Assembly (NCBI GenBank): GCA_963578105.1
Contig: CAUZBP010000110.1
Location: 1-14,487 of the forward strand
Direction: 5' to 3'
Length of the DNA stretch: 14,487 bases
From: GCA-2718815 sp963578105
GTDB taxonomy: Bacteria; Planctomycetota; Planctomycetia; Pirellulales; Pirellulaceae
In this document: piece after piece, positions 1 through 5,887 of the stretch
How the letters are laid out: each line of letters begins with the position of its first letter
How positions within the stretch are numbered: position 1 is the first letter of the stretch
The notes under the pieces: generated by a model
Seen by the model: only the letters and a program-made list of their open reading frames with translations
What the model was told of the DNA's origin: nothing
Database searches by the model: none
Translations under genes and position numbers: made by a program

Positions 1-615
1 GGATTGCCTTAATAGTGAAAAACTCGGGTTGGTTGCTCATCAAGCCCTGAGCAGCGCGTGTCGGGCTCAACATGCCGGTTGGCATGCAACGGGTCGCTGT
101 CGGCCACGAACTGGCGTTCACCCGCACCGAATCTCCCGTGATGGCCGTCCGGTTTGCGACCGGAAACGCGGGTCTTCAGTGAAACCAATCTGGCTTGGGT
201 GAGCCATTCCCGGCGCTGCCGTTAGCTGATCGACCAGCCGATTCAGCATTCTCAATCCACACAAACGTTGTCCCAGCATATTTCACCGGGAGGATAATTC
301 AAGGGGCGTCTGACACGGTCGTGCCAAGCCTCACGTGCCTCAGTGCGAAAACATTTTGTTCAGCACGACGGAGACGGGTCGACGAACCGGTAGAAAACGG
401 TCAACCTGTTGGTGCTGGTTTCCGTCGGCCAGGCGGTCAATGGATCCCGTTGCCTCGCCTTCAAACTCCTTTTGGCAGCCCACGGCCGGCAGGAAGCGTT
501 GGCCTGACCACGCGGTCCATCCCTTCCTCTGTGGTAAGTGATCGTTCTGTGGAGGATGGGAAAGAAAGTTGGTTTTTTGACTTTCTGCTGCCTGCGTACG
601 CCAGTGGCAGGTTCT

Positions 616-646
616 TGTGGCAGGTTCCAGTGGCACTCCTGCCACA
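616..646. repeat. Perfect 9-bp inverted repeat (hairpin)
   Basis: TGTGGCAGG at 616-624 is the exact reverse complement of CCTGCCACA at 638-646, with a 13-base loop. A partial direct copy of the left arm (GTGGCAGG) lies just upstream at 604-611 and could pair with the same right arm, giving two competing folds. No T-tract follows, so a simple Rho-independent terminator is unlikely. The function is unknown. Confidence 0.4.
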
Positions 647-760
647 CGGAACGTTGTACATCACGAGACCGGGTCCAAGTCACGTCCTTCAGGTTGCACG
701 TTTCGAGGATAGATCCTGTTGGGGTGTGTCAGTAGAATCGGAGAATCGAACACAGCTTGA

Positions 761-782
761 GAGGTTTCCCGGAAGGAAACTC
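761..782. repeat. Bulged hairpin upstream of glmU
   Basis: GAG (761-763) plus TTTCC (765-769), with G764 bulged, pairs with GGAAA (775-779) plus CTC (780-782) around a five-base loop. It lies 94 bases before the glmU start, in what could be the 5' leader or just upstream of it. No T-run follows. It may be only a chance fold. Confidence 0.25.
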
Positions 783-801
783 GCCAGTGGGGTCCAATAA
801 C

Positions 802-828
802 TTGAAAAACCTCGACGGTGTCTATTTT
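802..828 (+). promoter_or_regulatory. Weak candidate sigma-70-like promoter for glmU
   Basis: TTGAAA (802-807) resembles a -35 box, and TATTTT (823-828) a -10 box, with a 15-base spacer that is shorter than the preferred 17. The position, about 50 bases before the glmU start codon, is reasonable. With the short spacer and no data on promoters in this organism, this is a tentative call. Confidence 0.2.
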
Positions 829-875
829 AGAAATGACTTTTCAGTCGGCTGGGTGTGAGAGGATTACCAATCACC

Positions 876-1619
876 ATGAAGGAAACACTTGCCATTGTGC
901 TGGCTGCAGGAAAAGGCACACGCATGGAATCGGATTTGCCGAAGGTCTTGGTGGAGATCTGCGGAAGACCGATGATCGAGTTTGTACTGGACGCTCTTGT
1001 GGAAGGAGGCGTTCATAAAGTGGTTGTCGTGGTTGGCTATCGTGCTGATCTGGTCCGCCAGACGTTGGCAGGGAGGCCCGGAGTGGAGTTTGTTGATCAA
1101 ACGGAGCAGCTAGGAACGGGGCATGCCGTACAGGTTTGCCGACAGCAGTTGGCCGAGCACGAAGGTGCTGTCTTGATTGTCACCGGGGATTCCCCACTCC
1201 TTCAGCCGATTTCGGTGAACTCCTTGTTGGAATTGTTCCACAAAGAGCAACCTGCTTGTGTACTGGGGTCGTGCCATCAAGAGGACCCCGGGGGATTCGG
1301 GCGAATTGTCCGTGACCCGGAAGGTAATTTTGTCACCATTGTGGAAGATAAAGACGCCAGTCCGGAAGAACGTCGGATCAGTGAAATCAACATGAGCACG
1401 TATGTGTTTGACTGCAGGCAACTCCAATTCGCCCTGGACCAGCTTACAAACGACAACCAACAAGGCGAGTACTATATCACTGACTGCCCCGGAATTCTGA
1501 AAACCGAAGGGAAAGAAGTACGGGCACTGGATGTCCTGAAACCGTGTGAAGCACTCAGTATCAATGACTCCCGCCAATTGCAAATTGCCGAAGAGGAGAT
1601 GAAGAAGATGGGGTACTGA
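876..1619 (+). CDS. glmU: UDP-N-acetylglucosamine pyrophosphorylase, stand-alone GlmU N-terminal domain (NTP transferase)
   Basis: This 247-residue nucleotidyltransferase should make UDP-GlcNAc from GlcNAc-1-phosphate and UTP for envelope sugars. The GlmU-type signatures are all visible: LAAGKGTRM (residues 9-17) with Lys23 in LPKVL, QLGTGHA (78-84), GDSPLL with Asp105 at the Mg site, GFGRI (140-144), VEDKDA (156-161), EINMSTYVF (170-178), EYYITD (198-203) and Asn230 near the C-terminus. The protein stops where the pyrophosphorylase domain ends. The left-handed beta-helix acetyltransferase domain of bifunctional GlmU (about 450 residues) is absent, so GlcN-1-P acetylation must come from another protein. 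I chose ATG 876, with AGAGG 13 bases upstream, over GTG 855, because homology starts at MKETLAIVLAAG. The domain call is firm. A related sugar-phosphate substrate is possible. Confidence 0.88.
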   Translation: MKETLAIVLAAGKGTRMESDLPKVLVEICGRPMIEFVLDALVEGGVHKVVVVVGYRADLVRQTLAGRPGVEFVDQTEQLGTGHAVQVCRQQLAEHEGAVLIVTGDSPLLQPISVNSLLELFHKEQPACVLGSCHQEDPGGFGRIVRDPEGNFVTIVEDKDASPEERRISEINMSTYVFDCRQLQFALDQLTNDNQQGEYYITDCPGILKTEGKEVRALDVLKPCEALSINDSRQLQIAEEEMKKMGY

Positions 1620-1683
1620 AGTTGGAATCGAAAATGGTCGACTGCTTCAGAAGGCACATTCGGTTACGCTCTCTCAAGGGGAT

Positions 1684-1800
1684 ATGAAAGCCTACTTTCT
1701 TTCTCCTGCCGGACAAGTTCTACTTGAACGTGGGTCAGATATCCGATTTGCTGTCGACGGGATCCGTACCTGCTTTGAGTTTTTGGTGAACATTGATTAG
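1684..1800 (+). CDS. Possible 38-residue small protein or remnant of an unknown gene
   Basis: A frame open from 1603 to the TAG at 1800 has one good start, ATG 1684, with AAGGGG three bases before it. It reads like protein, with mixed composition and phrases such as FLSPAGQVLLERGSD and a hydrophobic end (FEFLVNID). The in-frame part upstream of the ATG (1618-1683) also looks coding-like, which suggests a decayed longer gene. It lies one frame off glmU but does not resemble the GlmU linker or acetyltransferase domain. I do not recognise the family. A chance open frame is quite possible. Confidence 0.2.
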   Translation: MKAYFLSPAGQVLLERGSDIRFAVDGIRTCFEFLVNID

Positions 1801-1875
1801 CCTAGTGAGTCATAAAGGAACCAGCCCCGTTTTTTTCGGTCGGGTCTCTGCGAAGAGCTCGCCCTGGACCAACGG

Positions 1876-1887
1876 GATATGCATATC
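1876..1887. promoter_or_regulatory. Perfect 12-bp palindrome upstream of prs
   Basis: GATATGCATATC is fully self-complementary and lies 90 bases before the prs start codon in the glmU-prs spacer. Its form suits a dimeric DNA-binding protein. Perfect 12-bp palindromes are expected a few times by chance in a window this size, so only the location gives it weight. Confidence 0.2.
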
Positions 1888-1977
1888 GTTTGCCGGTCTG
1901 ACAGTCACGGCAACCATGGAATGGGATCAAGAGGCTGTAACTAATTTTTAAATTCCGGCAGGGACCAGTGAAGAGCA

Positions 1978-2922
1978 ATGCGAGAACTGAAAATATTTAG
2001 TGGCAGGGCAAACGAGAATCTTTCGCAACGAATTTGCGAATTTCTTCACTTGGAGAAGTCTAGCCTTCACCTGGAGGAGTTTCCAGACGGCGAAATTCAA
2101 TGCAAGATTCTGGAAGATGTGCGCGGCCGAGACGTTTATCTGATTCAACCCACCTGCCCGCCGGTCGATCACAATCTGATGGAATTGTTGATCATGATCG
2201 ACAGCTGTAAACGAGCAAGTGCGAGCCGGGTCACAGCGGTGATCCCCTACTTTGGTTACGCACGGCAGGATCGCAAGGACGAAGGGCGCGTACCCATTAC
2301 CGCGAAGCTCGTCGCCAATTTGATTACCCGGGCCGGAGCAGATCGAGTCCTGACAATGGATTTGCACGCGGCCCAGATACAGGGGTTTTTTGACGTTCCT
2401 GTTGACCACCTCTACGCGGCGCCGGTGCTCAACGAATACTTCCAGAAAATTGGATTGACGGAGGATGACATTGTAATTGTCAGTCCGGACGAAGGCAGTA
2501 TCAAACGCGCCCTGGGGCATGTCAAACGCTTGGGTGGTCATCTGGCTATTGTTGACAAGCGACGGAGTAGCGCAGAAAAGACCAAGCAGCAAAATCTGAT
2601 CGGGGGACCGATTGACGGTCGGGTTGCCATTTTATTCGACGACATGATCAGCACGGCCGGTTCCATTTGTGGAGCTGCCGAGTTGGTTCACCAAGCGGGG
2701 GCTCGCGATATTTTTGTTGCCGCCACGCACGGTGTATTGTGTGGTTCAGCCATTGACCGTCTGCAGGCAGCCCCGGTTTCACAAATCGTGCTCACCGATT
2801 CGATTCCGCTCACAGCGGAGCAGCAGATCGATAAAATCAAAGTGCTTTCTGTGTCATCGCTGTTGGGTGAAGCAATCAAACGCATTCATCACGATGAATC
2901 AATCAGCGAGATTTTTTCGTAG
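1978..2922 (+). CDS. prs: Ribose-phosphate pyrophosphokinase (PRPP synthase, class I-like)
   Basis: This cytosolic enzyme makes PRPP from ribose-5-phosphate and ATP for purine, pyrimidine, His, Trp and NAD synthesis. It has 314 residues, the normal bacterial length. Visible features are FPDGE near residues 35-39, the PROSITE-type signature DLHAAQIQGFFDVPVD starting at Asp128 with His130, the flexible-loop DKRR (193-196, Lys194 and Arg196 kept), and the PRPP-binding loop DDMISTAGS (221-229). One thing is odd: the loop is DDMIDT in most class I enzymes, and here the third acidic residue is Ser225. ATG 1978 gives the standard N-terminus (MRELKIFSGRAN). AAGAG lies just two bases before the start, so the ribosome site is poor. 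The gene follows glmU by 358 bases in the same direction and faces the maoC-like gene. Confidence 0.95.
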   Translation: MRELKIFSGRANENLSQRICEFLHLEKSSLHLEEFPDGEIQCKILEDVRGRDVYLIQPTCPPVDHNLMELLIMIDSCKRASASRVTAVIPYFGYARQDRKDEGRVPITAKLVANLITRAGADRVLTMDLHAAQIQGFFDVPVDHLYAAPVLNEYFQKIGLTEDDIVIVSPDEGSIKRALGHVKRLGGHLAIVDKRRSSAEKTKQQNLIGGPIDGRVAILFDDMISTAGSICGAAELVHQAGARDIFVAATHGVLCGSAIDRLQAAPVSQIVLTDSIPLTAEQQIDKIKVLSVSSLLGEAIKRIHHDESISEIFS

Positions 2923-3042
2923 CTGCGCCAGGCTCGATGGGTGGCAGTTCGTACGGCGGCCGTCAAGATCAGAGTATTTGCCGTGCGACTAATCACCAAT
3001 CCTGTTGTGGCTCCCCGGGGTGTCCGCGCCTGTTTGAAGACC

Positions 3043-3498
3043 TCATCGCTGTTCTTGGCCTGAACGAGTGGCTACCAACGTTTCAAAGACCCCCTCCTGG
3101 GCTGTCGCCTGATCCTGGTTAACGAGCCTCCGCTTCCAGACCACGCGACCGTTACGTTTTCCCTTGGCGTGGAGTTCGGCCACCTCGGTGATCGTGTGGA
3201 CAGTGTCTCCGGGGAATACGGGCAGCAGAAATTTCCATTGCCGGATTTCGATAAAAGCGATGTTGCACATGCGTGGGCATTGGCTACTCAGCCCTGCCAG
3301 CAGAGAGAGACCCAACAGGCCGTGGGCGATTGTTTTTTTGTAGGGGCTCCGAGCTGCGTATTCATGGTCCACATGCAGGGGGTCATAGTCCCCCGTCAAC
3401 CCCGCAAAGTTGACCACATCGGCTTCCGTTACCGTGCGCGCACTACTCTCCCAGACGTTACCCACTTCGAGATCTTCAAAAAAAAGCAGCTCTTTCAT
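3043..3498 (-). CDS. MaoC-family (R)-specific enoyl hydratase-like protein
   Basis: This is a 151-residue single hot-dog-fold protein of the MaoC/PhaJ type, expected to add water to, or remove it from, an enoyl or hydroxyacyl thioester. The hydratase-2 motif is clear: GDYDPLHVD, with Asp37 and His42 matching the catalytic Asp/His pair of PhaJ (usual core DxNPLH; here the Asn is Asp39). It is followed by a His-Gly turn and a helix rich in Gly and Leu (AHGLLGLSLLAGL, 58-70). The length is typical of stand-alone MaoC hydratases. The start codon has no clear ribosome site. The gene lies 73 bases after the thioredoxin-like gene on the same strand and may share its transcript. The spacer carries iterated GTCA/GACGTC motifs that could give it its own control. 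The true substrate cannot be read from sequence. Confidence 0.85.
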   Translation of the reverse strand: MKELLFFEDLEVGNVWESSARTVTEADVVNFAGLTGDYDPLHVDHEYAARSPYKKTIAHGLLGLSLLAGLSSQCPRMCNIAFIEIRQWKFLLPVFPGDTVHTITEVAELHAKGKRNGRVVWKRRLVNQDQATAQEGVFETLVATRSGQEQR

Positions 3499-3539
3499 TT
3501 GCGGAAACTAGCAAGTAACAGAGCCAGGTTCAAGTCGGC

Positions 3540-3574
3540 GACGTCACACGGACGTCATGAGGTCACCGTCGTCA
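3540..3574. promoter_or_regulatory. Iterated GTCA motifs with two GACGTC palindromes, possible operator
   Basis: GACGTCA occurs at 3540-3546 and again at 3551-3557, exactly 11 bases apart. The motif GTCA recurs at 3543, 3554, 3562 and 3571, which reads as TGAC on the minus strand. The two GACGTC sites can also pair as a 6-bp hairpin with a five-base loop (3540-3556). The cluster lies 42 bases upstream of the MaoC-like gene and touches the TGA stop of the thioredoxin-like gene (3572-3574). About one helical turn between palindromes suggests regulator binding, but nothing proves it. Confidence 0.3.
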
Positions 3575-4102
3575 CGTCTTGCAGGGACGTGGGGTCAGGA
3601 GTGTGGAACGCAGGCGTCGGCCCGCATTCGTCCTGCTGCCGAAGGAGCCGCGGGCCGTTGTCTTAGAAAGTGCGGGTTCAGGGGAAGACTGGTAAGATTT
3701 CAGGGTATTCTTCCAATCTTCTGAGGCCATGGCGCCGGCTTGTCGAAACACAATTTTTTTACCCTGGTTACCAATCATGACCGTGTAAGGAAATTGTTCT
3801 GCCCCGAAAACCCGAGCTGTTTTTTTCCCGTGTGGCGTGGTCACATCAACACGGCATAGTTCGAATCGGCGCAGCAACTCATTGTGGTCTTTGTCTGAAA
3901 CTGAATCAATTTGCTGCAGTCGACAATTGGGGTCACTTGGATCCTGCATCACAAGCAACAATGGCCGTTGATGTGAACGAGCAGATTGCAACGCTTGACC
4001 ATAATGTTCTTTCCACACGAGAGTTTCGGGGACCGCGGACAGGGTCGTCAGAGAGAGTACGCAAACGGCAAAGAAGGCATTCACAAGACTGCTTCCTTTC
4101 AC
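3572..4102 (-). CDS. Exported thioredoxin-fold protein lacking a CxxC motif
   Basis: The 176-residue product starts with a typical signal peptide: Lys2, then a hydrophobic run at about residues 7-22 (NAFFAVCVLSLTTLSA), with likely cleavage near residues 23-24. The mature part has the order of a thioredoxin-like domain: a helix with HYGQALQSARSHQRP, a core strand (LLLVMQDPSDPNC), and a cis-proline segment FPYTVMIGNQG with Pro105. The usual CxxC is missing; only Cys60 lies near that position and Cys83 is elsewhere, so it is unlikely to be a classical dithiol oxidoreductase. Residues 139-176 form a basic, Ser/Thr-rich tail. AAGGAAG lies about 11 bases before the ATG and may be a ribosome site. 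The fold call is moderately firm and the function is unknown. Confidence 0.65.
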   Translation of the reverse strand: MKGSSLVNAFFAVCVLSLTTLSAVPETLVWKEHYGQALQSARSHQRPLLLVMQDPSDPNCRLQQIDSVSDKDHNELLRRFELCRVDVTTPHGKKTARVFGAEQFPYTVMIGNQGKKIVFRQAGAMASEDWKNTLKSYQSSPEPALSKTTARGSFGSRTNAGRRLRSTLLTPRPCKT

Positions 4103-4639
4103 AGGGAACGAAGTGGGACTGGTAACAGGGCAGAGGTGTCGAACGAACCGACAAAGATGCAGGGAGGGAAGTGGAGGGAAGGTGTGATTCAGGAAGGGGC
4201 TATTCGGAGGGGATAAAATACAGGAGATGGAGGCGGGTCACCAGGGGTCGAGGGAATAATGTAAGAGATTCTGAAAAAACTTCTGCTTGCAAAGTGGCGG
4301 CCAGTGACCTCTTCACTGCTCAGTGCCCCGCCGATTGTAACATGCGGTGGGCGGTGGCGATCGACGTAACTGACGAATTAGAAGGATTTAACGGAATTGG
4401 GGGTAGCTTGTTGGGAATGGACAGATCGACACTCAGCGTGCAACGGAGTTTCAATTTTCCACGACTTTTGTGTTCAGAAAACGGTAAACCCCCCGTTATT
4501 CTTTCCGGTCAAATCCCGGCAATTAGCATGCACCTGTGGTTCCATTGGGCTGGAAGTGTTTTGAGTTCGACGCGATGGTGGAGGTCCGTTTCCAATGACA
4601 AGCTAACACGAACGTGGCAAAACGTTTTTACACTTTTTG
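4103..4639. other. Gene-free spacer between divergent thioredoxin-like and sarcosine oxidase genes
   Basis: This stretch of over 500 bases has no protein-like frame. The open frame at 4171-4698 has chance-like composition and runs into the oxidase gene out of frame. It should carry both divergent promoters. Visible structure includes a purine-rich tract (about 4160-4260) with eight G-runs of three or more, a CAGTGA/TCACTG hairpin at 4302-4318 inside GGCGG/CCGCC arms (4296-4332), and a weak AACGG/CCGTT hairpin at 4480-4497. I could not place a convincing promoter for the oxidase gene. Confidence 0.5.
4296..4332. repeat. Two-step hairpin in the divergent spacer
   Basis: CAGTGA (4302-4307) and TCACTG (4313-4318) form a perfect 6-bp stem with a five-base loop. 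The outer arms GGCGG (4296-4300) and CCGCC (4328-4332) can close around it across a nine-base unpaired segment on the right side. It could be an operator or a fold in the leader of the minus-strand gene. No T-tract follows on either strand. Confidence 0.25.
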
Positions 4640-5776
4640 ATGATGAATGTTCGAAATCATTTCGATGTGATTGTCGTCGGACTTGGTGCCATGGGTAGCG
4701 GGGTGGCTCACCATTTGTCAGGCAGCGGTCTCAAGGTCCTCGGTCTCGACAGCTTTCATCCTCCCCATGTCCACGGGTCCAGTCACGGACATTCACGGGT
4801 CATTCGTATGGCCTACGGAGATGACCAGCGGTATGTGCCATACGTCAAACGTGCTTATGCGGGTTGGGAGGAATTAGAACGTACCGTGGGGAAATCCCTT
4901 TTGACCAGGACCGGACTGATCCTGATGGGAAAACCGGATTCTCAGCTGATCACTTCGACTCGTGTCAGTGCGGGGCAGCACATGGTTCAGCTTGAACAGC
5001 TTGACCAGGCGGAAATAGAACGTCGTTGGCCACTACTGGGGACCGATGCCGACATGTGCGGGGTTTGGGACCCCAGTGGCGGTATTCTTCATGTGGAAGC
5101 CTGTATTGATGCACTGCTGACCCGGGCGGTTGATCTGGGGGGAGAGCTGAGATTTAACGAAAAGGTCCGGGCGTGGAAGGCGGATAGCGACAGTGTGGAA
5201 GTCCGGTCCGACAACGAAACGTACCGCGCCCAAAGATTGGTGATTTGTGCCGGACCTTGGTGTGGGACGCTGTTGGCCGAACTTGGCCTGCCCTTGTGGG
5301 TAGAACGCCAGGTACAAATCTGGTTGAAGCCCGTGACGCGTCAAGAGTTGTTTGCACCGGATCGTTGTCCCATATTTTCTTGGGAACATGGGGTGGAAAA
5401 TGTTTTTTACGGATTTCCGGATCTGGGACGTGGAGTGAAAGTTGCTCATCACCATGGTGGCCCGCGGATCGAACCGGACGGCGTCAATCGTGCATTGGAA
5501 TCAGAGGACATCGATAGCGTGCGGCGATTACTCGCGCGATTCCTGCCAGACGCCAACGGCGCGATTCTCGACCACGACGTGTGCATGTACACCAACACAC
5601 CCGACAAGAACTTTTTGATCGACTTTCACCCGCAGCATTCCCAGGTGTTAATTGTTGGAGGGTGTTCAGGACACGGCTTTAAATTTGCTTCGATGGTCGG
5701 TGAACTTGTTTGGGAATTATTTCAGGAAGCGGATAACGATTCGGGGTTAGAGATGTTCCGGCTGAATCGGCTGTGA
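4640..5776 (+). CDS. Monomeric sarcosine oxidase / N-methyl amino acid oxidase family FAD enzyme
   Basis: This 378-residue flavoprotein of the DAO superfamily should oxidise a secondary amine such as sarcosine, N-methyltryptophan or another N-methyl amino acid, releasing H2O2. The N-terminal FAD site is VVGLGAMGSG (Gly14, Gly16, Gly19). HGSSHGHSRVIR supplies the arginines typical of the substrate pocket (Arg53, Arg56). Lys267 lies where the O2-activating lysine occurs. Numbered from ATG 4640, CMYTNTPDKNF carries Cys315, the covalent FAD attachment residue of Bacillus MSOX, with Tyr317, and SGHGFKF carries Lys348. These three residues fall at exactly the MSOX positions. ATG 4643 or TTG 4637 are other possible starts; none has a clear ribosome site. 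No partner subunits of heterotetrameric sarcosine oxidase are nearby. The exact substrate is unknown. Confidence 0.88.
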   Translation: MMNVRNHFDVIVVGLGAMGSGVAHHLSGSGLKVLGLDSFHPPHVHGSSHGHSRVIRMAYGDDQRYVPYVKRAYAGWEELERTVGKSLLTRTGLILMGKPDSQLITSTRVSAGQHMVQLEQLDQAEIERRWPLLGTDADMCGVWDPSGGILHVEACIDALLTRAVDLGGELRFNEKVRAWKADSDSVEVRSDNETYRAQRLVICAGPWCGTLLAELGLPLWVERQVQIWLKPVTRQELFAPDRCPIFSWEHGVENVFYGFPDLGRGVKVAHHHGGPRIEPDGVNRALESEDIDSVRRLLARFLPDANGAILDHDVCMYTNTPDKNFLIDFHPQHSQVLIVGGCSGHGFKFASMVGELVWELFQEADNDSGLEMFRLNRL

Positions 5777-5788
5777 TATGCTGGCTAG

Positions 5789-5808
5789 CCGGATGAGAGA
5801 CGCTCCGG
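5789..5808. repeat. Short hairpin after the oxidase gene
   Basis: CCGGA (5789-5793) and TCCGG (5804-5808) form a 5-bp stem with a 10-base loop, 12 bases after the oxidase stop codon. It could help end that transcript, but no clear T-tract follows, so the terminator call is weak. Confidence 0.2.
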
Positions 5809-5822
5809 ACGGGATCCTTTGC

Positions 5823-5851
5823 TTGCCTCGCCGTGGCGTAACTGGCATAAT
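5823..5851 (+). promoter_or_regulatory. Sigma-70-like promoter for the PSCyt2/PSD1 gene
   Basis: TTGCCT (5823-5828) and CATAAT (5846-5851) are separated by exactly 17 bases and match the -35 and -10 consensus at four and five of six positions. Transcription would begin near 5858, about 30 bases before ATG 5888. This also argues against the upstream in-frame start at 5819, which lies above the promoter. It suggests that the PSD1-DUF1501 pair is transcribed independently of the oxidase. Confidence 0.5.
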
Positions 5852-5887
5852 AAAGATTCTCCACGAACGGAACCCGGATTGTTTGTC

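Larger units (their letters stand above)
1..875. other. Gene-free leader region with several short hairpins
   Basis: No reading frame here looks like a protein. The longest open frame (195-800, plus) starts with TTG and is rich in Arg, Ser, Pro and Gly in the way of chance frames. Overlapping open frames on the minus strand look equally random. What can be seen are short inverted repeats: TGCTCA/TGAGCA at 34-53, CATGCC-GGTT-GGCATG at 71-86, CGGGT/ACCCG at 90-124 enclosing GCCA/TGGC at 103-115, and TCCGGT/ACCGGA at 148-164. Further along are TGTGGCAGG/CCTGCCACA at 616-646 and a bulged 8-bp hairpin at 761-782. I recognise no tmRNA, RNase P, 6S or tRNA signature. The end of the stretch should hold the promoter and leader of the following gene. 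Confidence 0.5.

Noticed and set aside
195..800. A 201-codon open frame on the plus strand
   Set aside because: It starts with TTG, has Arg/Ser/Pro/Gly-rich composition without domain-like patterns, and overlaps several equally long open frames on the minus strand, as expected for a stop-poor non-coding stretch.
1825..1844. Terminator after glmU at a run of seven T
   Set aside because: The T-run lies inside the possible loop of a 4-bp stem rather than after a stem, so it does not have the form of an intrinsic terminator.
2953..2984. Terminator between prs and the MaoC-like gene
   Set aside because: Only ACGGC/GCCGT pairs of five bases are present, with no T-tract, so the support is too weak to list as a feature.
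4162..4254. G-quadruplex
   Set aside because: There are eight G-runs, but no four consecutive runs have loops of seven or fewer bases.
4505..4519. CCGG-loop-CCGG hairpin resembling a tRNA T-arm
   Set aside because: The loop lacks the TTC start, and no acceptor, D or anticodon arms can be found around it.
4171..4698. A 175-codon open frame in the gene-free spacer
   Set aside because: Composition looks random, and its end overlaps the sarcosine oxidase gene in another frame, so it cannot be a real gene alongside that one.
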